From Cupriavidus necator (GTDB taxonomy: Bacteria > Pseudomonadota > Gammaproteobacteria > Burkholderiales > Burkholderiaceae): 54,917 nucleotides of DNA. The position numbers and the translations under genes were made by a program. This document shows positions 24,208-33,168 of this stretch, one piece after another. The stretch covers positions 1 through 54,917 of the forward strand of contig NZ_SROX01000027.1 of NCBI RefSeq assembly GCF_013141915.1, read 5' to 3'. The notes beneath the pieces are model-generated. The model made no database searches. It saw only the letters and a program-made list of their open reading frames with translations, and was not told where the DNA came from. The number at the start of each line of letters is the position of its first letter. Positions within the stretch are counted from its first letter, which is position 1.

Positions 24208-24552
24208 ATGCTCGCCCAAGGATTCGTATCCCGGATTGCCGTCCTCGCCGCCAGCCTCGCCCTGTCCTGCGGCGCCGCGCAGGCTGCAGACATGGAAGTG
24301 CCGCTTGTCATCAAGAACCACCGCTTCGAGCCAGCCGAGCTGAAAGTGCCCGTGGGCCAGCGGGCCAAGCTGATCGTGCACAACCAGGACAGCACGCCGG
24401 AGGAGTTCGAGAGCCATTCGCTGAACCGCGAAAAGGTCATTCCTGCGGGCGCGAAGGCGACGATCTTCATCGGTCCGCTCAAGGCCGGTCGCTACGACTT
24501 CTTCGGCGAATACAACCAGGCGACGGCCAAGGGCGTCGTCGTCGCCGAGTGA
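24208..24552 (+). CDS. Periplasmic cupredoxin-domain protein of the FTR1 operon
   Basis: 114 residues. A signal peptide (MLAQGFVSRIAVLAASLALSCGAAQA) precedes a cupredoxin-like domain: PLVIKNHRFEPAELKVPVGQRAKLIVHNQDSTPEEFESHSLNREKVIPAGAKATIFIGPLKAGRYDFFGEY. Proteins like this accompany FTR1 permeases and are thought to oxidise or deliver iron in the periplasm. Of the usual copper ligands, the His in ESHSL is present, but the Cys-containing loop is replaced by YDFFGEYN, so classical type-1 copper is doubtful. The permease gene follows 16 bp later. Confidence 0.85.
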   Translation: MLAQGFVSRIAVLAASLALSCGAAQAADMEVPLVIKNHRFEPAELKVPVGQRAKLIVHNQDSTPEEFESHSLNREKVIPAGAKATIFIGPLKAGRYDFFGEYNQATAKGVVVAE

Positions 24553-24568
24553 TCGAATCGCCATCGCC

Positions 24569-25414
24569 ATGTTCGCCGCCTCCCTGATCGTTTTCCGCGA
24601 AACCCTCGAGGCCGCGCTGTTCGTCGGCATCATCGCCGCCGCTACGAAGCAGTTGCCGCAGCGAGGCCGCTGGCTGGCCGGCGGTGTCGCCGCCGGCGTG
24701 GCCGGTGCGCTGCTGCTGGCGCTGTCGGCCGAGCAGGTCGGCACCTGGGCCGACGGCATCGGCCAGGATCTGGTCAACATCGGCATCCTGACGGTCGCGC
24801 TGTCGATGCTGGTGTGGCACTGCGTCTGGGTCTCGACGCACGGCCGGCAGATGGCGATGGAGGCGCGCCAGCTCGGCGCATCGGTCCAGGGCGGGCAGCG
24901 CAAGCCGTGGGTGTTGTTCGTCGCGGTGGCCCTCGCGGTGCTGCGTGAGGGCGCCGAGACGGTGCTGTTCGTAGCCGGCTCGCTGACTGGCGGCGGCCAG
25001 GTCGGCACCGCCTCGGTGATGTTGGCCTGTGCGCTTGGGCTGGTTGCCGGCGCCGTGGTCGGCGTTGGCCTTTATGCCGGCTTGTCGCGCATCCCGACGC
25101 AGAAGCTCTTCGCTGCAACCAATGTGCTGATCGCGCTGCTGGCCGCGTCGATCGCCAGCCAACTGGCCCGCGCCCTCGCGCAGGCCGGGCTGGTCGAGCG
25201 CGGCACCGCGCCGCTGTGGGACAGCTCCGCCTGGCTGGCGTCCGATTCGGCGCTGGGCGCGCTACTGCACGCACTGGTTGGCTACGACGCGCGGCCGTCG
25301 GCGATGCAGATCGGCTTCTATGTCGCCGTGCTGGCCAGCATCTACATCGGCACGCGCATGGTGATGCGCCAGCTGGGCGTCAGCCCGCCGCATCGCCGCG
25401 CCGGCCCGGCCTGA
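24569..25414 (+). CDS. FTR1-family high-affinity iron permease
   Basis: 281 residues with seven TM segments. Two REXXE iron-binding motifs, FRETLEAALFVG in TM1 and LREGAETVLFVAG in TM4, define the FTR1/EfeU family, which moves ferric iron across the inner membrane. It is complete. The context (cupredoxin upstream, outer-membrane protein downstream) is a standard FTR1 iron-uptake set. Confidence 0.92.
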   Translation: MFAASLIVFRETLEAALFVGIIAAATKQLPQRGRWLAGGVAAGVAGALLLALSAEQVGTWADGIGQDLVNIGILTVALSMLVWHCVWVSTHGRQMAMEARQLGASVQGGQRKPWVLFVAVALAVLREGAETVLFVAGSLTGGGQVGTASVMLACALGLVAGAVVGVGLYAGLSRIPTQKLFAATNVLIALLAASIASQLARALAQAGLVERGTAPLWDSSAWLASDSALGALLHALVGYDARPSAMQIGFYVAVLASIYIGTRMVMRQLGVSPPHRRAGPA

Positions 25415-25498
25415 CGGCGCGCCCGCCCAGCCCCCTCGCCGGCGCCCTGCGAGGTCGCCCGTCGCATCTCTTCTTCTTGCCACTCCCGAGGCCTTCCG

Positions 25499-26248
25499 AT
25501 GCATAACGTCAAATATGGACGGGCGCTTGTCGCCCTTGCCCTGTCCTGCCTTGCCTACACCGTTCCGGCGGCAGCCGGACCTTCCGACTATGTCGTCACG
25601 CCTATCGTCGAGGAGGGCGAGCGCGAGATCGACTTCAAAGCCGGCACGCGCAAGTTGCGCGATGGCACCCGCGAGAGCGCCTGGTCGATCGGGCTCGGCT
25701 ACGGCGCCACCAGTTGGTGGTTCACCGAGCTGTATGCGAAGTGGCACCACGAGCCGGGCGCGCCGAGTGCCTTCGACGCCTGGGAGTGGGAGAACAAGTT
25801 CCAGCTCACAGAGACCGGGAAGTACCCGGTCGACGTTGGCTTCCTGCTCGAGATCGAGCGACCGAAGGACCGCAGCGAAGGCTATGAATACAAATGGGGC
25901 CCGCTGCTGCAGTCGGAGTTCGGCCTGTGGCAGGCCAATCTCAATCTGTTGATCTAGAAGCACATCCGCATCGCGGAGCCGGAGAAGGCCGAGCTCGGCT
26001 ACCAGTGGCAGCTGAAGTACCGTTGGACACCAGCTCTCGAGGCCGGTGTGCAGGGTTTCGGCAACATGGGCCCGTGGAATGACTGGGCGCCGTCGAGAGA
26101 GCAGTCGCACATCGCAGGACCGGCCCTGTTCGGCCGAGTCAAAGTCGGCGATCACCAGACGATCAAGTACAACGCTGGTGTGCTGTTCGGCATCAACCAT
26201 GCGTCGCCGAAGCACACGCTGCGAGCGCAGGCGGAGTTTGAGTTCTGA
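25499..26248 (+). pseudogene. Outer-membrane protein gene broken by an amber codon
   Basis: ATG 25499 opens a signal peptide (MHNVKYGRALVALALSCLAYTVPAAA) and beta-barrel-like sequence (DYVVTPIVEEGEREIDFKAGTRKLRDG...). A TAG at 25955-25957 interrupts the frame after residue 152 (NLNLLI*KHIRIAEPEKAELGYQ). The same frame then stays open to a proper terminal ... TLRAQAEFEF and stop at 26248, total about 249 codons. The single nonsense change (for example CAG or AAG to TAG) looks recent. It may be an outer-membrane partner for the FTR1 system. Confidence 0.75.
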
Positions 26249-26344
26249 GCCGATGACCAGCGGCGATTCGACAGACGCGGGCGACGTCATCGCCGCCTGA
26301 AAGGTACCGCTGCTCCTGGTGCGCTGAGACCGCCCGATATACTT

Positions 26345-26465
26345 GCCCCTCACCCGTCATTGGGGAGTAGCCGCCCTGCGCTCGCAGGGGTCCGCGTCAA
26401 CACACTTGACCCTCATGGTCATGGCGCGGACAGCTTCAAGCCTGGCAAGACCTTTGACTGCACTG
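26345..26465 (+). ncRNA. yybP-ykoY manganese riboswitch
   Basis: The leader of the GDT1-family gene has the conserved parts of this riboswitch in order: GGGGAGTAGCCGCC (from 26362), a hairpin CCCTGCGCTCGCAGGG, GTCAACACACTTGACC, a variable arm, and GCAAGACCTTT (from 26444). The family senses Mn2+ and often controls Mn exporters, including GDT1/UPF0016 and MntP genes. About 60 bp separate it from the ATG. The fold was read by eye, without a covariance search. Confidence 0.82.
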
Positions 26466-26524
26466 CCTCCGGATGGGCCGGGGATGCCGTGCAGTCTTCG
26501 TCTTCGCTGGCCCTTGGAGTTTTC

Positions 26525-27097
26525 ATGGAAGCATTCCTCGTCTCGACCGGCGTCGTCGCCCTGGGTGAAATGGGCGACAAGACACAGCTGCTGGCCATCG
26601 TTCTGGCCGCAGCCTTTCGCAAGCCCATCCCCATCATCCTTGGAATCCTGGTTGCGACCCTCGTGAACCACGCGGCCGCCGGCGCCGTGGGCGGCTGGGT
26701 GGCCCAGGCCATGGGTCCGAACATCCTGCGCTGGGTGATCGGTGTGTCGTTCCTGGCCATGGCGGGCTGGATGCTGATCCCCGACAAGATCGACGACGAC
26801 GCAGCGGGTGGCAAGCAGCGCTTCGGCGTGTTCGGCACGACGGTGGTCGCCTTCTTCCTGGCGGAGATGGGCGACAAGACGCAAATCGCCACCGTGGCCC
26901 TGGCCGCGCGCTACACCGACATCGTCCAGGTGGTGCTGGGCACGACCTTCGGCATGATGCTGGCCAACGTGCCGGCGGTCTTCCTGGGCGACAAGATCGC
27001 CAAGAAGGTGTCGATGAAACTGGTCCACGGCATCGCGGCCGTCATCTTCGCCATCCTCGGCGTGCTGACGCTCCTGAACGTCGGCAAGCTGTTCTGA
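26525..27097 (+). CDS. GDT1/TMEM165 (UPF0016) family Mn exporter
   Basis: 190 residues from ATG 26525, following GGAG. Two tandem repeats each carry the signature E-x-G-D-K-(T/S): ALGEMGDKTQLLAIVLA (residues ~12-28) and FLAEMGDKTQIATVALA (residues ~112-128). Six or seven TM helices. Bacterial members export Mn2+. The Mn-sensing riboswitch upstream supports that substrate here. The CDF exporter gene starts 10 bp after the stop, so both are probably under the same riboswitch. Confidence 0.9.
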   Translation: MEAFLVSTGVVALGEMGDKTQLLAIVLAAAFRKPIPIILGILVATLVNHAAAGAVGGWVAQAMGPNILRWVIGVSFLAMAGWMLIPDKIDDDAAGGKQRFGVFGTTVVAFFLAEMGDKTQIATVALAARYTDIVQVVLGTTFGMMLANVPAVFLGDKIAKKVSMKLVHGIAAVIFAILGVLTLLNVGKLF

Positions 27098-27107
27098 AGG
27101 GCTGACC

Positions 27108-28058
27108 ATGCACGCTGACGATCTTGCCAAGTGGCAGCACGACCACGTCTTTGATTCAGGAAACGCGGCTGGAGAACGCGGAACGCGCGTGGTGATGTGG
27201 ATCACCGCTGCGATGATGGTCGTCGAGATCGCCGCGGGTTGGTTCTACAACTCGATGGCACTGCTGGCCGACGGCTTCCACATGAGCAGCCATGCCGTGG
27301 CGATCGGACTGAGTGCGTTCGCGTACTCGGCGGCGCGCAAGCACGCGAAGGACACCCGGTTCGCCTTTGGAACCTGGAAGATGGAGGTGCTCGGCGGGTT
27401 CGCGAGCGCCATCTTCCTACTGGTGGTCGTGGGCCTCATGGTGTACGGCTCGGTAGAGCGACTGATCACCCCCGAGCCGATCCACTACAAGGAGGCCATG
27501 CTCATCGCGGTGCTCGGCCTGGTGGTCAATCTCGTCTCGGCACGCATCCTGGACGCGGCGCATCACCACGACCACGGGCACGATCACCATGGTCATTCGC
27601 ACGAAACGAGTCACCACCACGACCTGAACCTCAAGTCAGCCTACGTCCACGTCATCGCCGACGCGGCGACTTCCGTGGCGGCGATCGCGGCACTCGCCGG
27701 CGGTTGGTGGCTGGGTTGGTCATGGCTTGATCCGGTCATGGGCATCGTTGGCGCTTTGGTCGTCGCGCTGTGGGCCAAGGGGCTCATCGTTGAAACCAGC
27801 AAGGTGCTGCTGGACCGGGAGATGGACCATCCGGTGGTCGACGAGATCCGGGCGGTCATTGCCGAGCGCGGCGCCGAGAGTGAAACCCTCGTCGCCGACC
27901 TGCATGTCTGGCGAGTGGGCAGGGCGACCTACTCGTGCGCTCTCAGTCTCGTGACCCACGACGAGCGACTGGTGCCGAACCAGGTGCGGGAGTGGCTGTC
28001 GATTCACGAGGAGATCGTGCACTCGACCATCGAGGTTCAGATGTGCCATCGCAGTTAG
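27108..28058 (+). CDS. dmeF: Cation diffusion facilitator exporter, DmeF-like
   Basis: 316 residues. It has six TM helices with the CDF metal sites (MALLADGFHMSSH in TM2 and HVIADAATS in TM5), the His-rich loop HDHGHDHHGHSHETSHHHD between TM4 and TM5, and a C-terminal domain (LHVWRVGRATYSCALSLVTHD). The long His loop and the opening (DLAKWQHDHVFDSGN) match the DmeF Co2+/Ni2+ group. Position 10 bp after the Mn exporter suggests that Mn may also be relevant. Complete. Confidence 0.88.
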   Translation: MHADDLAKWQHDHVFDSGNAAGERGTRVVMWITAAMMVVEIAAGWFYNSMALLADGFHMSSHAVAIGLSAFAYSAARKHAKDTRFAFGTWKMEVLGGFASAIFLLVVVGLMVYGSVERLITPEPIHYKEAMLIAVLGLVVNLVSARILDAAHHHDHGHDHHGHSHETSHHHDLNLKSAYVHVIADAATSVAAIAALAGGWWLGWSWLDPVMGIVGALVVALWAKGLIVETSKVLLDREMDHPVVDEIRAVIAERGAESETLVADLHVWRVGRATYSCALSLVTHDERLVPNQVREWLSIHEEIVHSTIEVQMCHRS

Positions 28059-28329
28059 TTGCGGCGGCAGGCAAGTGGCGACGGGCCTTTCTACGATGTC
28101 TTGGCCTTCGGTCCGCCGAGCGGTTCGCGACCTGCCGAAGCAGTTGCCCCGCCGCGAATATTCTGCGGTCGTCGTGCCGCAGGAGCACATGATCCCTCCT
28201 GTCGCCGGTCTGCAATCTGCTCATCGGGGTCAGCGAAGGTCAAGTTCGAGGGTAGACCTGTCGCTCACAGAGAAAAGCGCCGACGGCTTCTATGGGCCCG
28301 TTGCTGCCCTTCGTCGAGCACCGTTGTAC
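28059..28329. other. Intergenic region without a recognised gene
   Basis: About 270 bp after dmeF. Short open frames exist on both strands but have no ribosome binding site or recognisable protein. Confidence 0.35.
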
Positions 28330-28670
28330 GTCGGTAGTGCAGCGTAAGCAGCCCCTGGAGTGACAACTGTCGGATGCCCACGCCCTTGCGCAGCCCGATG
28401 AAGCTGCTCATCTCCGTCGGGTACACTGGTTAGTAACTGCAGATCGCCGAGAACGCGACGATGCTGCCCTGCGGCGCGATCCCGGCCGGCGAGGCGTCGA
28501 ACGGGGTAGTTGAACAGCCAGGCCTCGCCGGGCTGCAGCGTCTCCGCCTGGAGCGGGTCGCCGCGGTCGTCCATCAGCAGCGAGGGCGCGAAGCTGCGCG
28601 GCGTGCCAGCCACGGCCGGCAGCGTGCCGGCGGCGGCCCAGGCGCCGGCCATGCAGGGGGCGTTGTGCAT
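28330..28670 (-). pseudogene. Decayed Rieske-type iron-sulfur protein gene
   Basis: Read leftward: MHNAPCMAGAWAAAGTLPAVAGTPRSFAPSLLMDDRGDPLQAETLQPGEAWLFNYP. A one-base insertion follows near 28505, then in the next frame FDASPAGIAPQGSIVAFSAICSY, a stop where His-Gln would be expected, and VYPTEMSSFIG. IVAFSAICS followed by YPT matches Rieske-like proteins near their first Cys ligand, but the His ligand is lost. It is a frameshifted and nonsense-broken remnant. Confidence 0.5.
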
Positions 28671-28833
28671 CAGGTCGCGACGCTCGAGATCAGTCCGGAC
28701 ACCCGGTGGCACGGGAATGGACGGTACTTCAGCCATACTCTGGCCGCAACCTGCGCCCCGCCTTCCGGGTGGACCGTGATGCACGGGCCCGCTCGTTTGG
28801 GCCCCCATCAGGCTCGAAAGCGCCGCCCGCAGA

Positions 28834-29433
28834 TCAGCCCGCGGCGCGCTTCCGAGCGAGACCCAGCCCCGCCAGGGCGATGCCCAACAGCGCAAGCGAT
28901 CCCGGTTCGGGCACGCCGTTGACGACAACCTTCTCGAAGTCCATGAACGCCATGTAGTCTTGGGAGTCGCCGTACGCCTTGAAGACCGTGTAATTTGCGC
29001 TCCCCAGATAGTCGATGCTGGACGTATTCACGAACCAGGCCGATGTGGCGTTGCCATTGCCCGCATCCAGATAGGGGATCCACATCTCGCAAAAGCCGCC
29101 CCGGTCGCAGCTGTTGACCAGTTCGGGCCGGGTGTCGAAGTTGTAGGTGGTGCCGTCCACCACCACATTGTCGACGAGCACCTGGGCGAACACGGCATTC
29201 ATCGCGACCATCGCGTCGGCCGACGTCGTGAAGTCGAACAGGCTTTGATCGCAGCCGGCAAACATCGACGCGCATGAGTTTCCGAACGTCACGCGGTACT
29301 GTTCGCTGTTGATGATCAAGCCGGTAGCACTTTGCAACTTGCCGTTCTGGATCTGGTACACGACATCGGCCTGGGCGGCACCGCCCAGTGCCAGCGCGCA
29401 GGACAAGCCAATCTTCAATAATGTCTTCGACAC
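28834..29433 (-). CDS. PEP-CTERM sorting-domain secreted protein
   Basis: About 199 residues from a GTG at 29433, preceded by GGAAAGG. It has a signal peptide (SKTLLKIGLSCALALGGAAQA), a beta-rich middle with four Cys (NSCASMFAGCDQS, NSCDRGGFCEMW), and a C-terminal VPEPGSLALLGIALAGLGLARKRAAG. The PEP motif, TM helix and basic end mark it as a substrate of exosortase/PEP-CTERM surface sorting. No exosortase gene is in the window. The gene seems intact, and its presence hints that this segment came from a PEP-CTERM-bearing betaproteobacterium. Confidence 0.8.
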   Translation of the reverse strand: MSKTLLKIGLSCALALGGAAQADVVYQIQNGKLQSATGLIINSEQYRVTFGNSCASMFAGCDQSLFDFTTSADAMVAMNAVFAQVLVDNVVVDGTTYNFDTRPELVNSCDRGGFCEMWIPYLDAGNGNATSAWFVNTSSIDYLGSANYTVFKAYGDSQDYMAFMDFEKVVVNGVPEPGSLALLGIALAGLGLARKRAAG

Positions 29434-29732
29434 GGAGTGAACCTTTCCGGTAATGAATTGAATCTGAAGCCGATACCGGGCGAGCGACACTGCCACACTT
29501 GCGGCCCGTGCACGGTCACCTTGGATCAACAAAGCACAATTTGTGCCGATCCAAATAACATCAACAATAACAATGACTTAACAGGGATTTCTTCGGCGTG
29601 ACTGACGATCTGTAAGAAAAGTCGACACATTTATTTACATCGCCGGGCCGCGTCGGGACCCGTTGTCCCGACGCGGCCGGTTCAGACGCCGCGGACCGAA
29701 CGTCGCTTCACGGCCGTTGCCATGGCCCCGGC
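29434..29732. other. Intergenic region upstream of the PEP-CTERM gene
   Basis: About 300 bp. The AT-rich part near 29520-29640 probably holds the leftward promoter. No gene is seen. GTCGGGAC at 29652-29659 and GTCCCGAC at 29664-29671 form a hairpin without a T-run. Confidence 0.4.
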
Positions 29733-30230
29733 CTAGTACCAGCCCCGGAAGCGGTTGACCACGCGCACCACCAGCAGCATCACCGGCACCTCGATCTGCA
29801 CGCCGACCACGGCGCCCGACGACAGGCCGAGCAGCAGCTCGACGATCGGCGCGAAGGCGAGCACCATGATCGTGTCGTTCAGCGCCACCTGGCTGGGCGT
29901 GAAGAGTGGATCCGCGTTCGTCGGCCGGCTCCAGAGGAAGACCATCGCCGTGCAGTGCGCGGCGGCCAGCAGGATCAGGCCGGCGACACGGCTGTCGAGT
30001 TGGTGCGCCAGCAGGTGGCGCACGAAGAGCCAGCCCAGCAGCGCCATCGAGATGGGCTTGACGGCCCAGTTGACGAACAGCTTGACCCCGATGCCGCGCC
30101 AGTGGCGGCGCACCCCATGAAGGTCGCCGAAGTCCACCTTTATCAGCACCGGGATGATCACCACTCAGATCAGCAGGTTGACCTGCGCGATCTCCATCTG
30201 CCCGAGCGCCTGTACGGGTCTCACGCGGCC
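29733..30230 (-). pseudogene. ACR3-type arsenite efflux transporter remnant
   Basis: Reads QALGQMEIAQVNLLI, a stop near 30163, then VVIIPVLIKVDFGDLHGVRRHWRGIGVKLFVNWAVKPISMALLGWLFVRHLL ... PLFTPSQVALNDTIMVLAFAPIVELLLGLSS. This is the N-terminal half of ACR3, the arsenite/H+ antiporter. Both ends are missing, one nonsense codon interrupts it, and the Cys of the AAPCTAMVFVWS motif is replaced (AAAHCTAMVFLWS has a shifted Cys). Non-functional. Confidence 0.85.
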
Positions 30231-30788
30231 GGCGCTCTCCGACGACGGGTGCAGCTCAACGCCGCCGGTCAGGTGGAGCTCAAGCTCAAGACGCCCTAGC
30301 GCGAAGGGACGACGCACCTGGTTATGAGCTCGCTGGGGTTCATGCAGCATGCAGCAGCTGGCCGCGCTGTTGCGGCGGCCGCGGCTGTACAGAGCCGCCC
30401 GACCCGAACGACTCCTGATGGCCGATTGCAGAAGTCTAGCCGGCCTCGCACCCGCCTGGCCAACCTACATCGCAACTGGGAGCCGCAGGATCGACGCCTA
30501 GCTGCATCAAATTGCGCGTGTCCAAGAGAGCCGATCCGGCTGTCCAGGTCCTAACGCTCCCGCTGTCCACAAGTAGCCGAACTGAGTGTCCAGCAGCGAC
30601 CGAAATACGCAGATACTGTCGCTATGAGATCAAAGCGATCCAGTTCTATCGCCAACCCACCGGCTCACGCGCTGCTGCAGGAAGCACCACTACGCGGCCT
30701 TATCGCGGCCAGGGTACCCACTGGCATCACGGCCCTGGGTAGAAAAGGACACTTTGTCGTCGAAATTCGCTTCGGCGACGGCTTGGCT
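30231..30788. other. Low-information region before an IS21 end
   Basis: About 560 bp. A rightward open frame from 30624 (MRSKRSSSIANPPAHALLQEAPLRGLIAARVPTG... HFVVEIRFGDGLACWLPLKT) runs into the IS21 end and may be a gene truncated by that insertion, but no family is recognised. Nothing else is supported. Confidence 0.3.
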
Positions 30789-31165
30789 TGTTGGCTTCCG
30801 TTGAAAACTGACCCACTTAGAGCTGCAATTTCCATTTAAAGCTGACCCACGTAAGAACCCTATCCTGCTGCTTTTAGTAGCAGGAGATTTCAGGAGTGAT
30901 AGACGTGGCGACTTTAAGTGTCATAAGACGCTGGGCATTGCGCGAGCAGATGTCCATCCGCGAGATCTCCAGGCGCACAGGCCTGGCTCGCAATACCGTT
31001 AAGAAGTACCTGCGGGCGGGCGACGAAGAGCCCCGCTATGCCAAGCGGGCGAGCACCAGCAAGCTCGATCCATACGCTGACAAGCTTTCGACTTGGCTCT
31101 TGATCGAGGCAACAAAGTCGCGGAAACAGCGGCGCACTTTGCTGCAGCTCCACACATTCAGCAGG
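30789..31165 (+). mobile_element. istA: IS21-family remnant with left end and 5' part of istA
   Basis: A left end beginning TGTTGGCTTCCGTTGAAAAC contains the GACCCAC repeats typical of IS21 ends. It is followed by a GTG at 30896 coding for VIDVATLSVIRRWALREQMSIREISRRTGLARNTVKKYLRAGDEEPRYAKR... KQRRTLLQLH, the HTH N-terminus of IstA. Homology ends near 31165, so catalytic domain and istB are gone here. The HTH is intact but the gene is truncated. Confidence 0.8.
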
Positions 31166-31409
31166 CCCCAAGTCTGAAAAGGAGAAAACGAAGCACTTAT
31201 CCACAACGTGAGCTGCTTTGCTCACACAAGCGGGTGGGTCAGCATTCGATGGAAATCTCGGGTCAGAGATCAGTGGAACTCAACACCTCGATGCGTTTGC
31301 GCGTTGCTATCGGGCAGTCGCCGGTTGTCAAGATCATCCGCCAGCACAGCGCCAAGCTGGGCTTCGCACGATCGGTCGTGCGTCAGAGCCTGCATGCCAC
31401 CAAACGGAG
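31166..31409. other. Junk between IS21 remnant and GntR gene
   Basis: About 240 bp with GGGTCAG-type repeats at 31236-31266 that resemble an IS21-like end. No gene recognised. Confidence 0.35.
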
Positions 31410-32066
31410 CTACAGGACGGTGGCGCGCGTAAAGCCTTCGAGATGGTCAATCAGGCGATCAAGCGCTTCCCCGGCATGCTTGATGTCGCCTTTGCCAATC
31501 GCCAGCGCGACGGCAGCGTGCAGGCGAGCCATTTCTGGCATGTCGGCCGTTTGCTTGTAGTGCAGGTACCAGAATCGCCGCGACAACCCGTGCAGCATGC
31601 GCATCGCACCTTCCGCGAATTCGTTGCTTGCCGCACTGAGGCACAGTTCATTGAACTCGCGGTCGGCACGTACGAAAGCCACATCGTCGCTCCGCGCAGC
31701 GTACTTCGTGAACTCGTCGGCGAGACGCCGGAAGGATTGGCGCTCCGAATCGCTGGCCCGCTTGGCGGCGCTGCGGCAGATCAAGCGCTCGATCTCGCGC
31801 CTTGTCTCCAGGAGCTTGAGCTGCTTATTGACGTTCATCTCCGATACTAGGAGCCCGCGTTGCGGCATTACGAGGATGAGGTGCTCGCGCGCCAAGCGCT
31901 GGATAGCCTCCCTAATGGGCGTGCGGCCGATACCGGTCATCTCGCTTAGCGCTTGCTCGGAGAGGGATGTGCCGGGCCGGATGCGCAAGGTAACGATGGC
32001 CTCCTCAATCATTTGATAGGCGAGATCGGTGAGTTTGGCCTTTGGCTCATTGAGTCGGGTAGCCAT
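31410..32066 (-). CDS. GntR-family (FadR/FCD-type) transcriptional regulator
   Basis: 218 residues from ATG 32066 (MATRLNEPKAKLTDLAYQMIEEAIVTLRIRPGTSLSEQALSEMTGIGRTPIREAIQRLAREHLI). The winged helix-turn-helix is followed by an all-helical FCD ligand-binding domain (ETRREIERLICRSAA, FVRADREFNELCL, LHAAVALAIGKGDIKHAGEALDRLIDHLEG). FCD regulators often respond to carboxylic acids or other metabolites and control catabolic operons. The gene is read leftward, away from the uptake/catabolism operon that begins 2.4 kb to the right, and probably controlled that or the adjacent sulfatase gene before IS insertions intervened. Confidence 0.85.
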   Translation of the reverse strand: MATRLNEPKAKLTDLAYQMIEEAIVTLRIRPGTSLSEQALSEMTGIGRTPIREAIQRLAREHLILVMPQRGLLVSEMNVNKQLKLLETRREIERLICRSAAKRASDSERQSFRRLADEFTKYAARSDDVAFVRADREFNELCLSAASNEFAEGAMRMLHGLSRRFWYLHYKQTADMPEMARLHAAVALAIGKGDIKHAGEALDRLIDHLEGFTRATVL

Positions 32067-32240
32067 GCTCCTCGGTGCCGCGCCACTCGTTTGCGAGGCA
32101 CCCCTGCTTCCACTTCGCCTAATGACCACGTGAAGGTACTCCGAAAGTTTACACCACAGACAATATGGCACTGTCACACATTATGCAATGCAATTAACCG
32201 ACAAGTAAAATGTAACATATATATGCATATGTAGCTGCGA

Positions 32241-32375
32241 TTGATCGGACCAAATCGTGGGTACACGATGTCGCCCGAGGTGCCCTCGTTGTTGAAGAAG
32301 GCCGGCAAGCCTTTCCTGCTCAGCCTGCACTACACCGCTCCGCACTGGCCCTGGGAATGCGCGACGATGCGCACG
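32241..32375 (+). pseudogene. Sulfatase fragment
   Basis: SPEVPSLLKKAGKPFLLSLHYTAPHWPWE matches the sulfatase core strand KPFFLSLHYTAPHWPWE. The homology is only about 35 residues; the active-site CxPSR region is absent. A remnant of an alkaline-phosphatase-superfamily sulfatase gene cut on both sides. It lies divergent from the GntR gene. Confidence 0.6.
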
Positions 32376-32639
32376 TGGCTTCCGCGCTGGCGAAGAACCA
32401 GTTCCACCTCCGCCGTATTGGCGCTTGAACCACCGAGGCCAGCGCGCACCTCCCCATCAGGAGCAGTTCTGACACTCAGGTAAACCCTTGATACGGCCGA
32501 ATTGAACCCGCTTGAGCAGCCCTTTGACACACCGCTTGGCGGCACACATCGGCCACAGGCGTGCACGGATCAGCCAACCGCAGCGCGTACGCGATCTGTT
32601 CCCCGGAAAATCTTGAACTTTTCCTTGTGCCACTTCGGG

Positions 32640-32768
32640 CTTGCCGGGTGTGATGGCGATGCGTGGGGCGATCTCCTTCAGTCGGTAGCTTTTGCCTTCG
32701 AACTCCAGCATCGCGCATCGGTGCATGAGCCGGTCGAGGATGGCCGAACGCCAAGCGCTTCCCATCAT
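32640..32768 (-). pseudogene. istB: istB 3' fragment (IS21 family)
   Basis: Leftward reading gives MMGSAWRSAILDRLMHRCAMLEFEGKSYRLKEIAPRIAITPGKP, the C-terminus of IstB, the AAA+ helper of IS21 transposition. The ATPase domain is missing. The remnant is oriented opposite to the istA fragment at 30896. Confidence 0.7.
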
Positions 32769-32789
32769 GGCTGTCGCTTGCCCCGGGCT

Positions 32790-33133
32790 GCAAGATCAGC
32801 GGCGGCAAGGTTCTCTCGGCGCACACCCGCAAGACCGCCAACCGGATCACGTGGATACTGCGGATGGCGGCTGTCACGGTCGGCAAAACAGATACCGCTC
32901 TTGGGGCCTTCTACCGCAGGCTGGGGGCGAGAATCGGCAAGGCCAAGGCGGTCACCGCCACCGCGCGCAAGATTGTCGTTCTGCTCTACGACGTAATGCG
33001 CTTCGTTATGAAATACGTCGATCCCGGCGCGAACTTCTACGAGGCGTGCTATCGGGAGCGGGTGGTCAAGCAACTGCATCGACGTGCTGCAAGGTTCGGT
33101 TTCACACTTCAACCGACCGAGGCCGTTTCTTAG
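32790..33133 (+). pseudogene. IS110-family transposase C-terminal fragment
   Basis: CKISGGKVLSAHTRKTANRITWILRMAAVTVGKTDTALGAFYRRLGARIGKAKAVTATARKIVVLLYDVMRFVMKYVDPGANFYEACYRERVVKQLHRRAARFGFTLQP to a stop at 33133. This is the C-terminal domain of a IS110-like transposase (RLGARIGKAKAVTATARK). The N-terminal RuvC-like catalytic domain is absent. Confidence 0.75.
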
Positions 33134-33168
33134 GAAGTCTCGGCGATCTTCAGCAGGAGAGAGGACGA

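Noticed and set aside
23608..24587. Open frames of 130-260 codons between the IS66 remnant and the cupredoxin gene
   Set aside because: They are Arg/Pro-rich, overlap the cupredoxin gene out of frame, and have no domain or ribosome binding site.
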